In this document: positions 20,455 through 32,085 of the stretch, in pieces
Layout of the letters: every line of letters begins with the position of its first letter
Position numbering within the stretch: position 1 is the stretch's first letter
Assembly: GCF_950295315.1 (NCBI RefSeq)
Contig: NC_080179.1
Coordinates: 68,845,680 to 68,909,679, forward strand
Reading direction: 5' to 3'
Length of the DNA: 64,000 nucleotides
DNA from: Erinaceus europaeus
Taxonomy: Eukaryota; Chordata; Mammalia; Eulipotyphla; Erinaceidae
Program-made: the position numbers and the translations under genes
The notes under the pieces: model-generated
What the model was told of the DNA's origin: nothing
The model's database searches: none
Seen by the model: the letters and a program-made list of their open reading frames with translations, nothing else

Positions 20455-20965
20455 ATTTATGGCCTTATTTTTTTATGGGGGAGGTTTATTAGTGTTTTAC
20501 AGTATATACAGTTTTGGATACATATATAAAATATCTCAATTTTCTGCAAAATACTCTCACCCCCAGCCTAGGTCTCCCAGCACTGTTGTACATGAGGACC
20601 TGAAAGCCCTCTTCCTCCCCTGAGTCTTTTGCTTTGGTGGAGGACACTAACTCCAGTATAAGTTCTACTTTGTGATTTTCCTTTATGTTCTTATTTCTCA
20701 GATTCTGTCCATGGGTGAGATCATTTTATGTTCATCCTTCTCTTTCTGGTTTACCTCACTTTAAACATGATTCCTTCAAACTCCACTGAGATGTGATGAA
20801 GAAGGTGAATTCCTTATTCTCATTCTTAATAGCTGAGTACTACTCCATTGTGTATATATACTTTTTTTTTTTTTAGCCATTTATCTGCTGTTGGATAACT
20901 AGGTTGCTTCCAGGTTTTGATAGCCTTAGATTTTTTAATGTGGAGTAGCACCAACTAATGCTCCA
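20455..20965 (-). mobile_element. L1 3' end, antisense
   Basis: 'ttatgggggaggtttattag' with poly(T), then 'cactttggtgg'-like and 'gttcatccttctctttctgg' blocks, and 'gctgagtactactccattg', the same order as in 27675-28150 and 53205-53700. Confidence 0.7.
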
Positions 20966-21309
20966 TGCCCAATAAGTTAATAATTTAATTAATTTATTGC
21001 ATATTTCTTGGTCACCAGTTGTGTGTTAGCTACTGTTCTAGGCATTTGAACTATGAAGGAAAAAGGGAGCCAACATGTCTGCCTTCACCAAACTTTTTCT
21101 GTTTGAGGAGAGAGAAAACTAGATGAATGTAGAGACAGTTGTACTATAATGACGAATTCTCTGGGAAGCTTTATCGCTTATAATGTGCTAGAGATGGGGA
21201 AATAACAAGAGAGTATAGTGTGAGAAGATAGGGATAGAATATACAAATCTTACCCAGATCTAAAAGGCGTTATTTGATTTTTGTATGACATGAAGGGACC
21301 TAATCTCTG

Positions 21310-21890
21310 GTTAGGATTGTCTTGCACCTTGATTACTGTAACACCTCTTTTGCTAAACTATTACTGCACCCCCCCCCCCCCAACACACACATCTCTGACC
21401 CACCCTGCTCTCTATCTTGCGTCCTCTGAAAAATCCTCATGAACCTGCCACAACTTAACTTGAATCTTTTCAGAATTCTGGGACATCATGCTAGAATCTT
21501 GTACCAGAATTCATATGTCCCAGCAAAACCTGTCTTCTGGGCATTGTCTGACCTGACTTTAAATCACTGGAGATAAAGCAGACTATCAGTCTATCTTTGA
21601 CCACTTTCTGCATAACTGCTCCTTCCACCAATTCAGTTAGTCAACTTTTACACTTTTACTTGCTTCCTGCCTTTGAAATATTAAATAGCCCGTCCTCTAT
21701 ACATTCTTTCTTTCCCCACCATTAGTAGAACTGAATTCTCTTCAGGTCAAGTCTCCATGGCCCATTGTGTACACTTGCCACTTGACATGATATCATGATT
21801 GTCTGTCAGCAGACCTGTCTTTTTCACCAGATTATGAACTTTGAACGTGGTGAGAATTTAATGTCAATCTATCTTGTTCTTTGACTATTT
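21310..21890 (+). repeat. L2-like ancient LINE remnant
   Basis: 'ccttgattactgtaacacct' near the start and 'caccagattatgaacttt' near the end fit the order of the L2 3' region in forward sense, as I remember the consensus. A poly(C) run lies at 21369-21381. Confidence 0.5.
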
Positions 21891-22309
21891 CCTTCCATAT
21901 GATGGGATGGCTAAATAATATTTTTTTTGGTGTATCAGTGAATTCAGAAAACAAAAGAAGGAAGAAAAAAAGCAATGAAAGGAAAAAGTTTTTTTTTTTT
22001 TTTTTGAATTAGCTAGGAGGCAGGAAAAAGGAGAGTGCAGGGAAGAGGGAGAGAGAAATAGGTTCCTCTCACAGTGGGTGGGACACCCAGTCACCTAGCA
22101 ATGGGAAAAGCAACAGCAGTTAATTTTGGTCAGCCTGAAGGAGGAGGAGGGAAAAGGGACACACACATATAATAATGGTAATAGTAAAATAAATAGAATA
22201 AAAAACCTTAACAGCGAGTCTGCTGCTTGGATTTCTCCAGATTGGCTGCAGGCAGCCTGAGCAAAGACAGCCAATTTTAAGAAGTGTCCAAAAAAGAAAC
22301 AGCAACAAT

Positions 22310-22344
<35 letters not shown>

Positions 22345-22394
22345 CCTGCAGGTAGACTTTCCCCAGCAGGGCTGAGCCTCTGTGACTCTCTCCC
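21891..22394. other. non-coding stretch with (CAA)n
   Basis: A poly(T) run lies at 21990-22005 and a (CAA)n microsatellite at about 22297-22345, which produces poly-Cys, poly-Leu or poly-Val frames on the minus strand. No gene. Confidence 0.6.
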
Positions 22395-22534
22395 CCGGTC
22401 CTTTTCCAGCCATGACATCATCTCCCCAGACAATAACTTGGATTCACCTGCATATCAGTTTTCAGGCTCAGAGAAAAACAACAACAAAAAACTACTAGTA
22501 TAGCCACAAGTCCTTTAGAATATAACTAAAATAG

Positions 22535-22540
22535 GCCTAC
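22535..22540. repeat. LTR target duplication, left copy
   Basis: GCCTAC, repeated at 23301-23306. Confidence 0.8.
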
Positions 22541-23300
22541 TGCTGGGGCTCACATGGAGTGGCTCCAGCCAGGAAGGTAAGCTTACTGAGGCCCTATCAC
22601 CAGCTCAAGAGACTGTGTGATAAGGAAAGAGGCTTGGGGAAAATTCTGGTATGAACACTCACTTTATTCAGGGGTGGGCTTGGGTATATATAGAAAGTTA
22701 AACAAAGAACATTTTTCAAATATGTCGGAAATTACAGGTTTCTTAAAGGTCAGCTTTAAGATAGTAGGGGCTGGTATGACAAGAATTGATGCAGTACATA
22801 AAGGTCAAGACAGTTACTCTCCATGATGCAAACAGGTTAATTATCTAAAGGCATTTGAGAGAAGCATAGGGGTTAAGCCAGTAGGGTGAGATAGAGAGAA
22901 GATAAACAAAGCTTGATGTAAATCATAGATATCAAAGTTCCTAAGTAACTAGAGTTTTGAGGCTACTGTCTGGTGTTGGGGAGGTGTTTGATGGAGTGTG
23001 TTCTCCTTTGTGATCAAAAGTGAGGTGAATGTGTGAACTTTCGGTGACTATGTAAACTTTGAATGAACCTTAAAGCAGGGAGAAATTCTTAAGCTCTTAA
23101 AGCAGGGAGAAACTGCTAGCAGGGAGAAACTGAAATTTGTGTGAGACTTAAGAGTCTAACAAGGGGAAACTGAGTCTGGGATACTTTTCTTCTTGGCTCA
23201 TCTCTATGAGAGAGGCTAACAAGGGGTTGTATTTCCAAACCTCCACCCAAGGATGGGGGGAGTTTCCCTAAGCTCTACCAAGCTTTCACATAGTCCTACA
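22541..23300 (-). mobile_element. solo endogenous retrovirus LTR (class II-like)
   Basis: 760 bp, beginning TG and ending CA, flanked by exact 6-bp duplications. Six bp is typical of betaretrovirus-like (class II) elements. On the minus strand there is a TATA-like stretch (22683-22692), and about 20 nt further on AATAAA (complement at 22663-22668), giving a compact promoter and polyadenylation region. U3 holds short repeated units around 'tttctccctgct' (23040-23130). No internal gag, pol or env sequence is present, so this is a product of LTR-LTR recombination. Confidence 0.8.
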
Positions 23301-23306
23301 GCCTAC
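23301..23306. repeat. LTR target duplication, right copy
   Basis: GCCTAC, identical to 22535-22540. Confidence 0.8.
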
Positions 23307-23790
23307 TAGCTATCTACACAACGGAGACCCCCCACCTCTTCATCTGCAATACTCCAGCCTTTAGGTCCATGATTGTTCAACAATTTGTTTGGCTTTGTAT
23401 GTTAACTCTCTTTTCAGCCACCAGGTTCCAGATGCTAGCAGGATGCCAACCAGACTTCCCTGGACAGACAACCCCACCAATGTGTCCTGGAGCTCTGACT
23501 CCCTAGGACCTGCCCCACTAGGGAAAGAGAGAGACAGGCTGGGAGTATGGATCAACCTGTAAATGCCCATGTTCAGTGGGGATGCAGTTACAGAAGCCAG
23601 ACCTTCTACCTTCTGCATCCCACAATGACCTTGGGTCCATACTCCAAGAGGGATAAAGAATAGGAAAGCTATCAGGGGAGGGGATGGGATACGGAGTTCT
23701 GGTGATGAAAATTGTGTGGAGTTGTACCCCTCTTATCCTACAGTTTTGCCAGTGTTTCCTTTTTATAAATAAAATAAAATTAAAATTAAA

Positions 23791-24304
23791 AAGTAACATT
23801 TTTAATGTATTAAGGCATACTCTGATCCCATGCACAGTCATACTTCAGCTAACTGACATAATTGAGATTAGATAATTTTCATGGGAAGGCTGTGAAATCT
23901 GATCATGAACCTGTGATATAGGTCTGGAATCTTGCAGTGTGAGTACAGAGCCAGAAAAGAAATAGATAGGAACTTTACAAGTGTAAGGAATATTTTTAAA
24001 AAGGTGGGGTAAATATTGTCCTAAGACAATAAAATCATATTTTGAAAAGTCAGGTTTGTGGTGAATTGTTATAACAGCAACAGGAAGTCGGTAAAGCCTC
24101 TTAATCTCAATCTTTGTCTCAGAGGTTCTCTGTATGATGCGATTTCTTCCAGACTTCCTTTCTGAATGAATCAATACACATAACTATGGATATGTAAAAG
24201 CGTGGCTTTAACTTGAGAAACATCACTAAATGTAATATTCTGCAGTGTGCTTTTTCATGTCTTATCACTTAATCTCTGAATTTTTATCAATGTATTCATG
24301 TATG
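23791..24304. other. non-coding stretch
   Basis: No gene or clear repeat. Confidence 0.45.
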
Positions 24305-24578
24305 GGGGGTGGGGCTCGGGCTGTGCTGCATGGGGTTAAGCGCACATAGTATGAAAGGCAAAGATCAGTGCAAGGAACCCAGTTCGAGCCCCCAGCTCCC
24401 CACATGCAGGGGGGTCACTTCACAAGTGGTGAAGCAGGTTTGTAGGTGTCTTTCTCTGTCTTCCTCTCCCACTCTCAGTTTCTCTCTGTCCTACCCAATA
24501 AAATGGAAAAAGAAAAGCCCTCCATGATCAGTTGATTTATAGTGTGGGCACTGAGCCCCAGCAATAACCCTGAAGGCA

Positions 24579-24582
<4 letters not shown>
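24305..24582 (+). repeat. type A SINE, long subtype, diverged
   Basis: 'ggggttaagcgcacatagta', 'cagttcgagcccccagctcc', and the 3' module '...gagccccagcaataaccctg'. Runs directly into a (TG)n tract. Confidence 0.75.

Positions 24583-24627
<45 letters not shown>
24583..24627. repeat. (TG)n microsatellite
   Basis: About 22 TG units at the 3' end of a SINE. Confidence 0.95.
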
Positions 24628-24635
<8 letters not shown>

Positions 24636-24689
24636 ATCAACAACTGATGTTGCCATTTTATAATCTGTGCTATAATTCCAGTAATTATT

Positions 24690-24825
24690 TTTAGAGACAA
24701 CATATCAGAGAGAGATGCACAGAGAATTAAGACCACATTACACCTGTGATGGGGGTCCAGGCTCAAACATGGGTCCTTTGCATGACAAAGCAGCACACTA
24801 TCCAAGTGAGCCATTTCACTAGCTT
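24690..24825 (-). repeat. tRNA-like SINE
   Basis: 'agagagatgcacagagaat', 'ggctcaaacatgggtccttt', 'caaagcagcacactatccaa', 'gtgagccatttcactagc': a reversed complete short SINE. Confidence 0.6.
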
Positions 24826-24872
24826 TAGTAAAGAGTTTTATCAACTGGAATGTTAAAATTTTTCTTTTGGGG

Positions 24873-24994
24873 CCCGAGAGATAGCAAAGTGATTCTGCAC
24901 CAGACCTACATGTTTCAGGCCCCCAGAGGTTCCAGATGTAGTCCCAGCTAAGCTGAGTAGTGAGTGCTCTGCCATTTCTCTCTCTCAAGTAAGT

Positions 24995-24996
<2 letters not shown>
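24873..24996 (+). repeat. tRNA-like SINE
   Basis: 'ggcccgagagatagcaaagt' head followed by 'agaggttccagatgtagtcc'. Ends in the (AC)n tract. Confidence 0.6.

Positions 24997-25050
<54 letters not shown>
24997..25050. repeat. (AC)n microsatellite
   Basis: About 27 AC units. Confidence 0.95.
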
Positions 25051-25052
<2 letters not shown>

Positions 25053-26732
25053 TACTGGCATATAGAGAGGAAAAACAGCTGGCTGAAAAACAGATTTCTG
25101 CTTCAGAAAACCTCAAATTTTATTATACACAACTATATACAACCATTGTTAGAAATACCTTATTTCTCTCAGGTGAACGATCATAGGAGACTGGGGCTTG
25201 GAAAGAGGTTTTAACAAACCCTGCCTAAGCCAAGATTCTTATTTGTGACTGTTTTTTTTTTTTTTTTTCTTTTTATGCCATAGAGTTTTATGACCAACTT
25301 TGTGTTTCATTCTTGCACAGATCATAGCTTTAACAGATAAAGAAGATGTTAGTCAAAACCATGCCACACATAAAGCAGCCCTGTGTGTGAGTGTACGTAT
25401 GAGTTGCACACTTGTCAGACAGGTTTAAAATGTAATCTGAGGATACATACAACAAATCAGGTTAAAATCTGTTAGTATTACAAAGTGACTTTCATACTGA
25501 ACATGGTGTATATGTGAAGAAGAAATCTATTTACTGCCATTCTACTTAAATGAATGAATGGAAATGTGTTATTATCAGAGCTCCAATAAATTTCCCCTTG
25601 GAGGTCAAGTTCTTTGGGAAACAAAAAGAGCACTATGGTTTTATAGATTCTCTTTAAAATCTAAATGCACTTTCCTATCTAGCTCTGCTCGAAGCACTTG
25701 CTGTCAATGAGTGAAAAAAAGATTTGACTACCACCTTGGCGTTGAATATAAATATAATCTAAAGGTTTAATGCATTAAAATTGTTCTATTTAATCTGAAA
25801 TGGAATTTCCCACCCCTTCCTTAGGCAGTTAGAATTCTGTGGGTTTGCTTTCCATTCTAGTTTGCTTTGTAGGCATAATAAAGAAAAGGCAGCTATGGCT
25901 TCAGAATGTAAGTGTGTCAAATTGAGGCAGGTCTCCTTTTGGGAGGAGAAGGAGGGAGCAAAACCACCCCAGTAACTAATTTGTTAAAATTTACATAAGT
26001 CTTTGTAGTACATTAGCCTTCTCCCCCTCCATCCTCAACCCCTTTTTCAAACCAAAATAGTGGATAAAAGGTAAGAAACCAGAAGGAGAGACATTATATA
26101 TAGAGGTCAACAGGATATGGCAAGGTCTCCTTTTAATAACAAACAGTGTTGGCTCTCCTGGAGGTAGACAGGATGAAGTGTAACAAAAACTATAATTATA
26201 TTCTCAGCAGGAGACCTGTATTCAGAGTGACAGTAAGAGTGTCTCTAAAAACCTGTTAGGTTAAGGCTGCTGTTCTTAATTATATGTATTAAGAGTTTGT
26301 GTCTTCACTTTTTTTTCCCTCTTAAAATTCAAAAGAGAAACCTAATTATAATGTGGACCCTAGTAAACTGGGCCATATTTAAACAATGAACATTTGGCAA
26401 TCTCACCATGCCCCATCATGTATCTGCCAAAGTGGCTCCCCCAAATAATTTGTTTTTCCTGCCTCCGTGACAGAGCAAAAACAAACACAAGCTAAAGAGG
26501 GAAATAGTGGAATTTTGTGCTGCTTCTCATTTTTCTTTTTTTTCAATCACCTGCGTCTTTTAGAGAGAGGGGAGATCATTTCTTGAGTTTCTTAGATACA
26601 GTTTGCAGGTTGTTTACTCGCTGGGCTATGGTTGGTTATATCTTCTTGGCTGGATATCTACTTTTCTTTCAACCCTAGATGTAATAGTAGTTTACAATGG
26701 AGTCTAGTTAGCTTTAGTTAAATTGTATGAAG
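25051..26732. other. unique non-coding stretch
   Basis: No gene and no recognised repeat over almost 1.7 kb, apart from a poly(T) run near 25252-25268. 25740-26010 is AT-rich and low in repeats, a possible conserved non-coding block. Confidence 0.4.
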
Positions 26733-27015
26733 CTCAAAAAAAAAAATTTCTCCTTTTGTTGCCCTTGTTGTTTTACTGTTGTTGTAGTTATGATTGTTGT
26801 TATTGATGTCGTCATTGTTGGATAGGACAGAGAGAAATGGAGAGAGGAGGGGAAGACAGAGAAGGGGAGAGAAAGACACCTGCAGACCTGCTTCACTGCC
26901 TGTGAAGTGACTCCCCTGCAGGTGGGGAGCCAGGGGCTGAAACCGGATCCTTGTGCTGGTCCTTGTACTTGGTACCACGTGCTCTTAACCCACTGCTCTG
27001 CTGCCCAACCCCCAA
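26733..27015 (-). mobile_element. type A SINE
   Basis: A poly(A)/(T) junction at 26735-26750, then 'tccttttgttgcccttgttg', 'ggataggacagagagaaatg', 'gacctgcttcactgcctgtg' and the reversed head 'gctcttaacccactgctctg'. Target duplications are imperfect (around 'tcaaaaa'). Confidence 0.8.
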
Positions 27016-27674
27016 GGTTCAAAAATTTTAAGTTCTGATCTGTATGCTGCAGAACATGTAGTAGGATGGATAGTACACTTAATGGTTATAGGAACTGGTC
27101 CTATTGTACTCATAAAGATGGCTCCTAAGTATGAAACTGGCCACATCTGACCTTTTTATATATGACTTACATTTTACTTGGCATATTCCATACCAGTTTC
27201 CTAGTTTTTTATGCTTTTTCTGCACATTGACCTTCAAGGAAGAAGAGTTTAACTATTCTGTTAATTAGATTCTAATCATATAAGTGTGTTGATAGAAGAA
27301 TTATGACATTCTTATTGAGATCATTAAAATGATAGTTTTTAATTTTGCTAGCATTACAACGTTATGAGATAAACTGAAAATTATTTTGTTCAGTTGAATA
27401 ACTACAAGTCATGCTGATATGACTGAGTTCATGAATCAAGCTGTTTGTAAATGAACTTGGTACAGTTCTTCATAACTCTTATCTCGCACAGTTTTTTATG
27501 GGTTCTCTGGCCTACATAGTCTTTAAAATGTTCTGCAAAAAATAATAATGACTGAATGATTTGATTATGCATTATTTGCTTCTTTCCATAAGCCTAAGTA
27601 GAAACAAAATTCAGAGCTAATGTATGTTTTTTATCTTCATAATTTACACCTACCTAAAATTAATTTCTTTTAAA
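27016..27674. other. non-coding stretch
   Basis: AT-rich, no gene. Confidence 0.45.
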
Positions 27675-29035
27675 AATTTATTTTATTGGGAGGGCTGGTG
27701 GTTTACAGTAAATAGAGTTGTTGGTACATGTATGGAATTACTCAGTTTTCTACAGAACACTGTCATCCCCAGCATAAGCCCTTCTCCACCATTTGCACCA
27801 GGACCTGAAAGTCCCCCTCCTCCAAACCCCCCCCCCCCACTGACGTCTTTACTTTGGTGCACTACACCAATCCCAGTCCAGGATCTACTTAGTGTTTCCC
27901 CTTCTGTTCTCATTTCTCAACTTCTGTCTATGAATAAGGTCATGCCATATTCATCCTTCTGTTTCTGAGTTAACACACTTAACATGATTCCTTCAAGCTC
28001 CATCCAAAATCAGGTAAAGATGAACCCCGCATTTTTTTACCCATAATTTTTAGTAGCTGAATAATAATTCACTGTGTATATATACCATGACTGTCTACAG
28101 TCAATCATGTGTTGTTGGACACCTGCATCACCGCCAGGTTTTGGCTATCACAAATTGTGCTACTATGAACATAGGCGTACACAGATCTTTTTAGGTGGGT
28201 GTATCTGGTTCCTTAGGATATATCCCCAGGAAAGGAATTGCAGGGTTATAGGGTAGGTCCATTTTTAGCTTTCTGAGCATTCTCCAGACTCCTACCCACA
28301 GGGAATGGATCAGTTGACATTCCCACCAGCAGTGCAGGAGCGTTCCTTTGCCTTCACACACCCCCCCCCCCCCCAGTATTTACTGTTGCCATCTTTTCTG
28401 ATGTATGACATTGTCAAATGAGTGAAGTGGTATCTCACTGTTGTCTTTATTTGCATTTCTCTGATAATTAGTGACAGGACATTTTTTCATAAGTCTGTTG
28501 GTCTCTTGGATCTCTTCTTTGGTGAATATTCTTTTTTTTCCCTTTGGTGAATATTCTGTTCTTATTCTCTCCACATTTTTGATTTTTGGATGGTGTCATT
28601 TTGGTTTCTGCTGAGTTTGGTGAACTCTTTGTATCTTTTTATTAGCCTTTTATCTGATGTATGGCATGCAAAGATCTTCCCATATTCTCTAAGGAGTCTC
28701 TTGGCTTGGGTGATGCTTTCTTTTGCCGTGCAGAGAATTTGATGTAGTCCTATTGTTGTATTTTTGTTTTATTCTTCCTTGCAACTTAATTTCTATCATT
28801 GAAGATGCCTGAAAAATTTAGAAGGAAAGGAGTGCTACCAATACTTTTCTTTAAACATTTGATAGTTTCTGGTCTATCATGCAAGTCTTTGATCCATTTG
28901 TAGTTTACTTCTATGTGTGGTGAAATGGAGTGGTTCAGTTTCATTCTTCTGCGCATTTCAACCCACTTTTACCAATAGCATTTGTTGAAGAGACTCTCCT
29001 TTCTCAATTCAATAGTTTGGGGACACTTGTAAAAA
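27675..29035 (-). mobile_element. L1 3' end, antisense, about 1.3 kb
   Basis: Reversed 3'UTR first (27690-27990), then the region with 'cattcccaccagcagtgcag', 'tctcactgttgtctttattt' and 'atttgttgaagagactctcc', which on the minus strand is the end of ORF2. Many stops and poly(C) expansions (27828-27838, 28361-28374). The same segment order occurs at 53205-55435. Frames here are shadows or decayed. Confidence 0.75.
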
Positions 29036-29144
29036 ATGAAATGCTTATAGGTGTGCTAAATTAAATTTATAATCTGACTCACTGCCAGTGTGATGAGTGC
29101 CTCTGAAAGGTTCTAAATAAATATTGAAAAAACAATTTGAATGT

Positions 29145-29428
29145 TTATTGCCACTAGGGTTATCGATGGAGCTCAGTGCTGGCATTATGAATCCACTGCT
29201 CCTGGCAGCCATTTTTTTCCTTTTTTTTTTTTTCCCCCTTTTCTTCCTGTTTTGCGTGATAAAACAGAAGCTGAAGGGCAGGGAGATAAAGAAAGAGAGA
29301 GAAAGATATACACCTGCAGACCTGCTTCACAGCTCATGAAGTGTCCCCCTGCTAATGGGGAGTAGGGGGCTTGAACCCTAGTCCTTATGCCTGGTGTGCT
29401 CACGACTAGGTGTGCCACTACCCGGCCC
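29145..29428 (-). repeat. type A/B SINE, long subtype
   Basis: 'actagggttatcgatggagc', 'gaatccactgctcctggcag', 'acctgcagacctgcttcaca', 'gggcttgaaccctagtcct' and 'ctaggtgtgccactacccgg'. Confidence 0.75.
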
Positions 29429-29429
29429 T

Positions 29430-29690
29430 GGTAACTTCTTTGATCACTATGTCCTGTCTCGTGGAGTAGGACCTTGCTCTGGAAACACAGGGAGAGCCTG
29501 ACCTGGAGTTGGCACATTGCACCAAAGTAAAACACAGGTCCAAAAAGGATGACAGAGGACCTAGTGGGGGTTGTATTGTTATATGGAAGACTGGGAAATG
29601 TTATGCATGTACAAACGATTGTATTTACTGTCGAATGTAAAACATTAACTCCCCAATAAAGAAATTAAAGAAATTAAAGGGAAAAAAACA
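29430..29690 (+). mobile_element. L1 3'UTR, forward
   Basis: 'ctctggaaacacagggagag', 'gggggttgtattgttatatg', 'ttatgcatgtacaaacgatt' and the end 'ccccaataaagaaattaaag' with a polyadenylation signal. It defines the 3' end of the L1 lineage seen reversed at 8200, 27675 and 53205. Confidence 0.7.
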
Positions 29691-30630
29691 ACCTTGCTCT
29701 GACCAGGTGCTCAGTAAACACTGACTCAGACTCTGTTGAATGAATGGATTAACATCAGTCTAGAATGATCATTCTACTTGGCCATGTTTGTGTACTTTGA
29801 ATATCCATACTATGCACTCTGCTTAATTGTGATCATGTATTTTTTCATCCATCTGGAAGATATTCATTTACTCCTCTGTTCATGACTGGCATCAGGCTGG
29901 CAGTGAACTAGGTCAAGCTTCTGAGATCTATCAGGATGCTCCTGGCACTCACTCCCCTTGCCTTCATCTCTCTACTCTTGCCATTCTTATTTTGTTAGGG
30001 GGAAAGTACAAAATATTTACCAAGTGAGGTCAATAATGCAGAGACTAATGTGCTCCAGTAGGAAGAAATTATTCCTTGCTGAGGGACAAAAGAGTCTTTA
30101 TAGAGGCAACTTGGACTCAAGGCAGAAATTCAGAAGGTAAAATTGGTGAGAGAAACAACCCCCCAGTGCTGTATGAAGAATGTGTATGTGCATGTGTGTA
30201 TGTGCACAGGTCCACACTTGACTGGAGGAAAGAAGAGGAATTGGGTGGGGAGGGGAGAAATGTGGCCTAAGAGAAATTTAAAAAGTATCTCCCCCATGTC
30301 TACACTTTGTATCACTCTGTTTCTGCATCTCAGACTGAGACTGGAGACCCCCCCCCCCCCCCGCCCCCGGGTGAGTGATTTCATCTCTGCATTTGCATTG
30401 CCCTTTGTCAGTATGTGCTCTGTGCTCATGGTCAGGTTTCAGGCGCTTAGAATGGCAAACTTATTCTGACTGAGAGGGTAGCTGACTGATAGAGCAATGT
30501 ATTGTTTAGCCCGCCAATGTTAAAGGCACTCATTCCTTTCTGCTTTCTCACATTTCCAAAATCAGCCATTAATCAGAACCGTGTTCAGTTTCTCCAAGTA
30601 AGACTCTTGAGAATTCTTTGTGTATACTGT
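29691..30630. other. non-coding stretch
   Basis: A (GT)-rich spot near 30185-30205 and a poly(C) run at about 30348-30368. No gene. Confidence 0.45.
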
Positions 30631-30690
30631 TTTCCTTCCTTCCTTCCTTCCTTCCTTCCTTCCTTCCTTCCTTCCTTCCTTCCTTCCTTC
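30631..30690. repeat. (CCTT)n microsatellite
   Basis: About 14 tetramer units, giving repetitive Leu-Pro-Ser-Phe frames. Confidence 0.95.
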
Positions 30691-30724
30691 CATTTTCCTT
30701 TTTTCCCTTCTTTCCCTCCCTCTT

Positions 30725-30886
30725 CCTCCTCCTTCTTTTATCTCTCTTCCTCTCTTTCTCTCTCTCCCCCTCCCTCCCTTCTTTTGGCACCAGGGTTATC
30801 ACATCCTCCTCCTTCTTTTATCTCTCTTCCTCTCTCTCTCTCTCTTTCTCCCTCCCTCCCTTCTTTTGGCACCAGGGTTATCACAT
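30725..30886. repeat. 80-bp local tandem duplication
   Basis: Unit 30725-30804 is repeated at 30805-30886. Both end 'gcaccagggttatcacat', which is the end of the neighbouring reversed SINE, so the duplication copied the CT-rich flank with the SINE tip. Confidence 0.8.
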
Positions 30887-31166
30887 GGCTCCATACCTGT
30901 GCTACAAATCCACTGCTATTGACAGCCATTTTTCTTTTTTTCTTTTCTTTTTTAAAATTTTTCTTTCTTTCTTTACTATTAGATAGAGACAGAGAAATTG
31001 AGAGGGGAGGAGGGCATTGAGAGGGGGAGAGACAGAGAGACACCTGCAACCCTGCTTCACCGCTCATGAAGCTTGGCCCCTGCAGGTGGGGAATCAGGGG
31101 TTTGAACCCTGGTACTTGTGCACCATAGTGTGTGCACTTAACCAGGTGCGCCACTACCTGGCCCCC
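30868..31166 (-). repeat. type B SINE, long subtype
   Basis: 'gcaccagggttatcacatgg', 'agatagagacagagaaattg', 'tgcaggtggggaatcagggg' and 'cttaaccaggtgcgccacta'. Confidence 0.75.
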
Positions 31167-31894
31167 ACTTTTCTTTTTTCTTACTTTCCTTATTAGTCTG
31201 TTTATTTTTATAGAGACAGAGAGAAATTGAGAGAGGAGAGCATTCTCCCACTAATATTCAGGGACCCATTTATCAAATGAGCTGATCTAGATGAAACATT
31301 TGCATAGGGATAATGAGTGGACTGGGTGCAGACAATACATCACTTGAAATTATATGTAACTTCAGATAAATACAGTCACTCCTTACCATTCGTGAATTCT
31401 GTAAATGCCAAATTTCTTGTGTGGTAACATTTTTTTAAACCCTAAAATCAACACTAGTGACACTTTTCCAGTCAGTTTCAGACATGTACAGAGCAACAAA
31501 AATATTCCCCCTTTTCCAGCACACACTAGCAGCTGAGGTCCAGGCAGACAGTGCTATGCTCATGTCTCACCTGTGTGACGTGCAATTGCGCCCTGGCACC
31601 ACATATAATGGAGTAGTACTCTGATGATTCTCTCACTTAAAACAACAACAACAACAATAAAACAATGCTCTGGCTTGTTTTATATCTTGTATTAGGTGTT
31701 CTGACCAAAGTCTATTTACTGCTATACTTCCCACATTTTTTTTTTTTTTGTGCTTGTATTTGACTTTGTTGTTTGAAACTGCACCCAAGCATATAGAACT
31801 TTTAAAATGCAGGAAGGTTATGTTTTATCTTATGGAGAAAATATGTTATGTAACCTTCGTCCACTGAACTGCCAGTTCAATTTTACTGAATCAA
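31167..31894. other. non-coding stretch with a SINE scrap
   Basis: 31190-31245 looks like the tail of another reversed SINE ('atagagacagagagaaattg'). A (CAA)n run lies near 31642-31660. Otherwise unique. Confidence 0.45.
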
Positions 31895-32085
31895 TTCTTC
31901 TAGCGTTTGCCCTTCTTCCGTAGCCAGTCAACAGCATCAGGTTGAAAGCTGTCAGGAGCTGCTTGTTGCTGGCTTTGAAAGTGACTGGGATCCATGTGGA
32001 TTCAGTCGGCTAGGAAGGATCGTCAGTTTCCCCAATGAATGGGTACTCACGGGATGCACCACGAGAAGGTCGATCGAATGAATCC
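31895..32085 (-). mobile_element. short non-autonomous Vingi derivative
   Basis: The minus-strand 3' end matches the Vingi element at 18882: '...ttgactggctacggaagaag' followed by 'ggcaaacgctagaaga' (46 nt almost identical, 31896-31941). Upstream it switches to about 140 nt not found in the truncated copy ('cgatcgaccttctcgtggtg', 'ctcctgacagctttc'), as expected for 5' UTR joined to 3' UTR by internal deletion. No coding capacity. 5' end uncertain. Confidence 0.7.

Larger units (their letters stand above)
22395..23790 (+). mobile_element. family X copy interrupted by a solo LTR
   Basis: Upstream part 22395-22540 (complement of the 4040-4180 region of another copy), downstream part 23301-23790. 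The downstream part includes 'ctcttttcagccaccaggtt' (splice-acceptor-like) and the terminal 'tataaataaaataaaattaa'. The LTR at 22541-23300 separates them. Confidence 0.8.

Noticed and set aside
24491..25048. 185-codon minus-strand frame with poly-Cys-Val and poly-Thr-His stretches
   Set aside because: It spans the (AC)n and (TG)n tracts and three SINEs. No consistent coding signal.
27624..27968. 114-codon proline-rich frame
   Set aside because: Antisense reading of the L1 3'UTR with a poly(C) run.
30502..31020. 172-codon Pro/Ser/Leu-rich frame
   Set aside because: It runs across (CCTT)n, a CT-rich tract and a reversed SINE. No protein-like composition.
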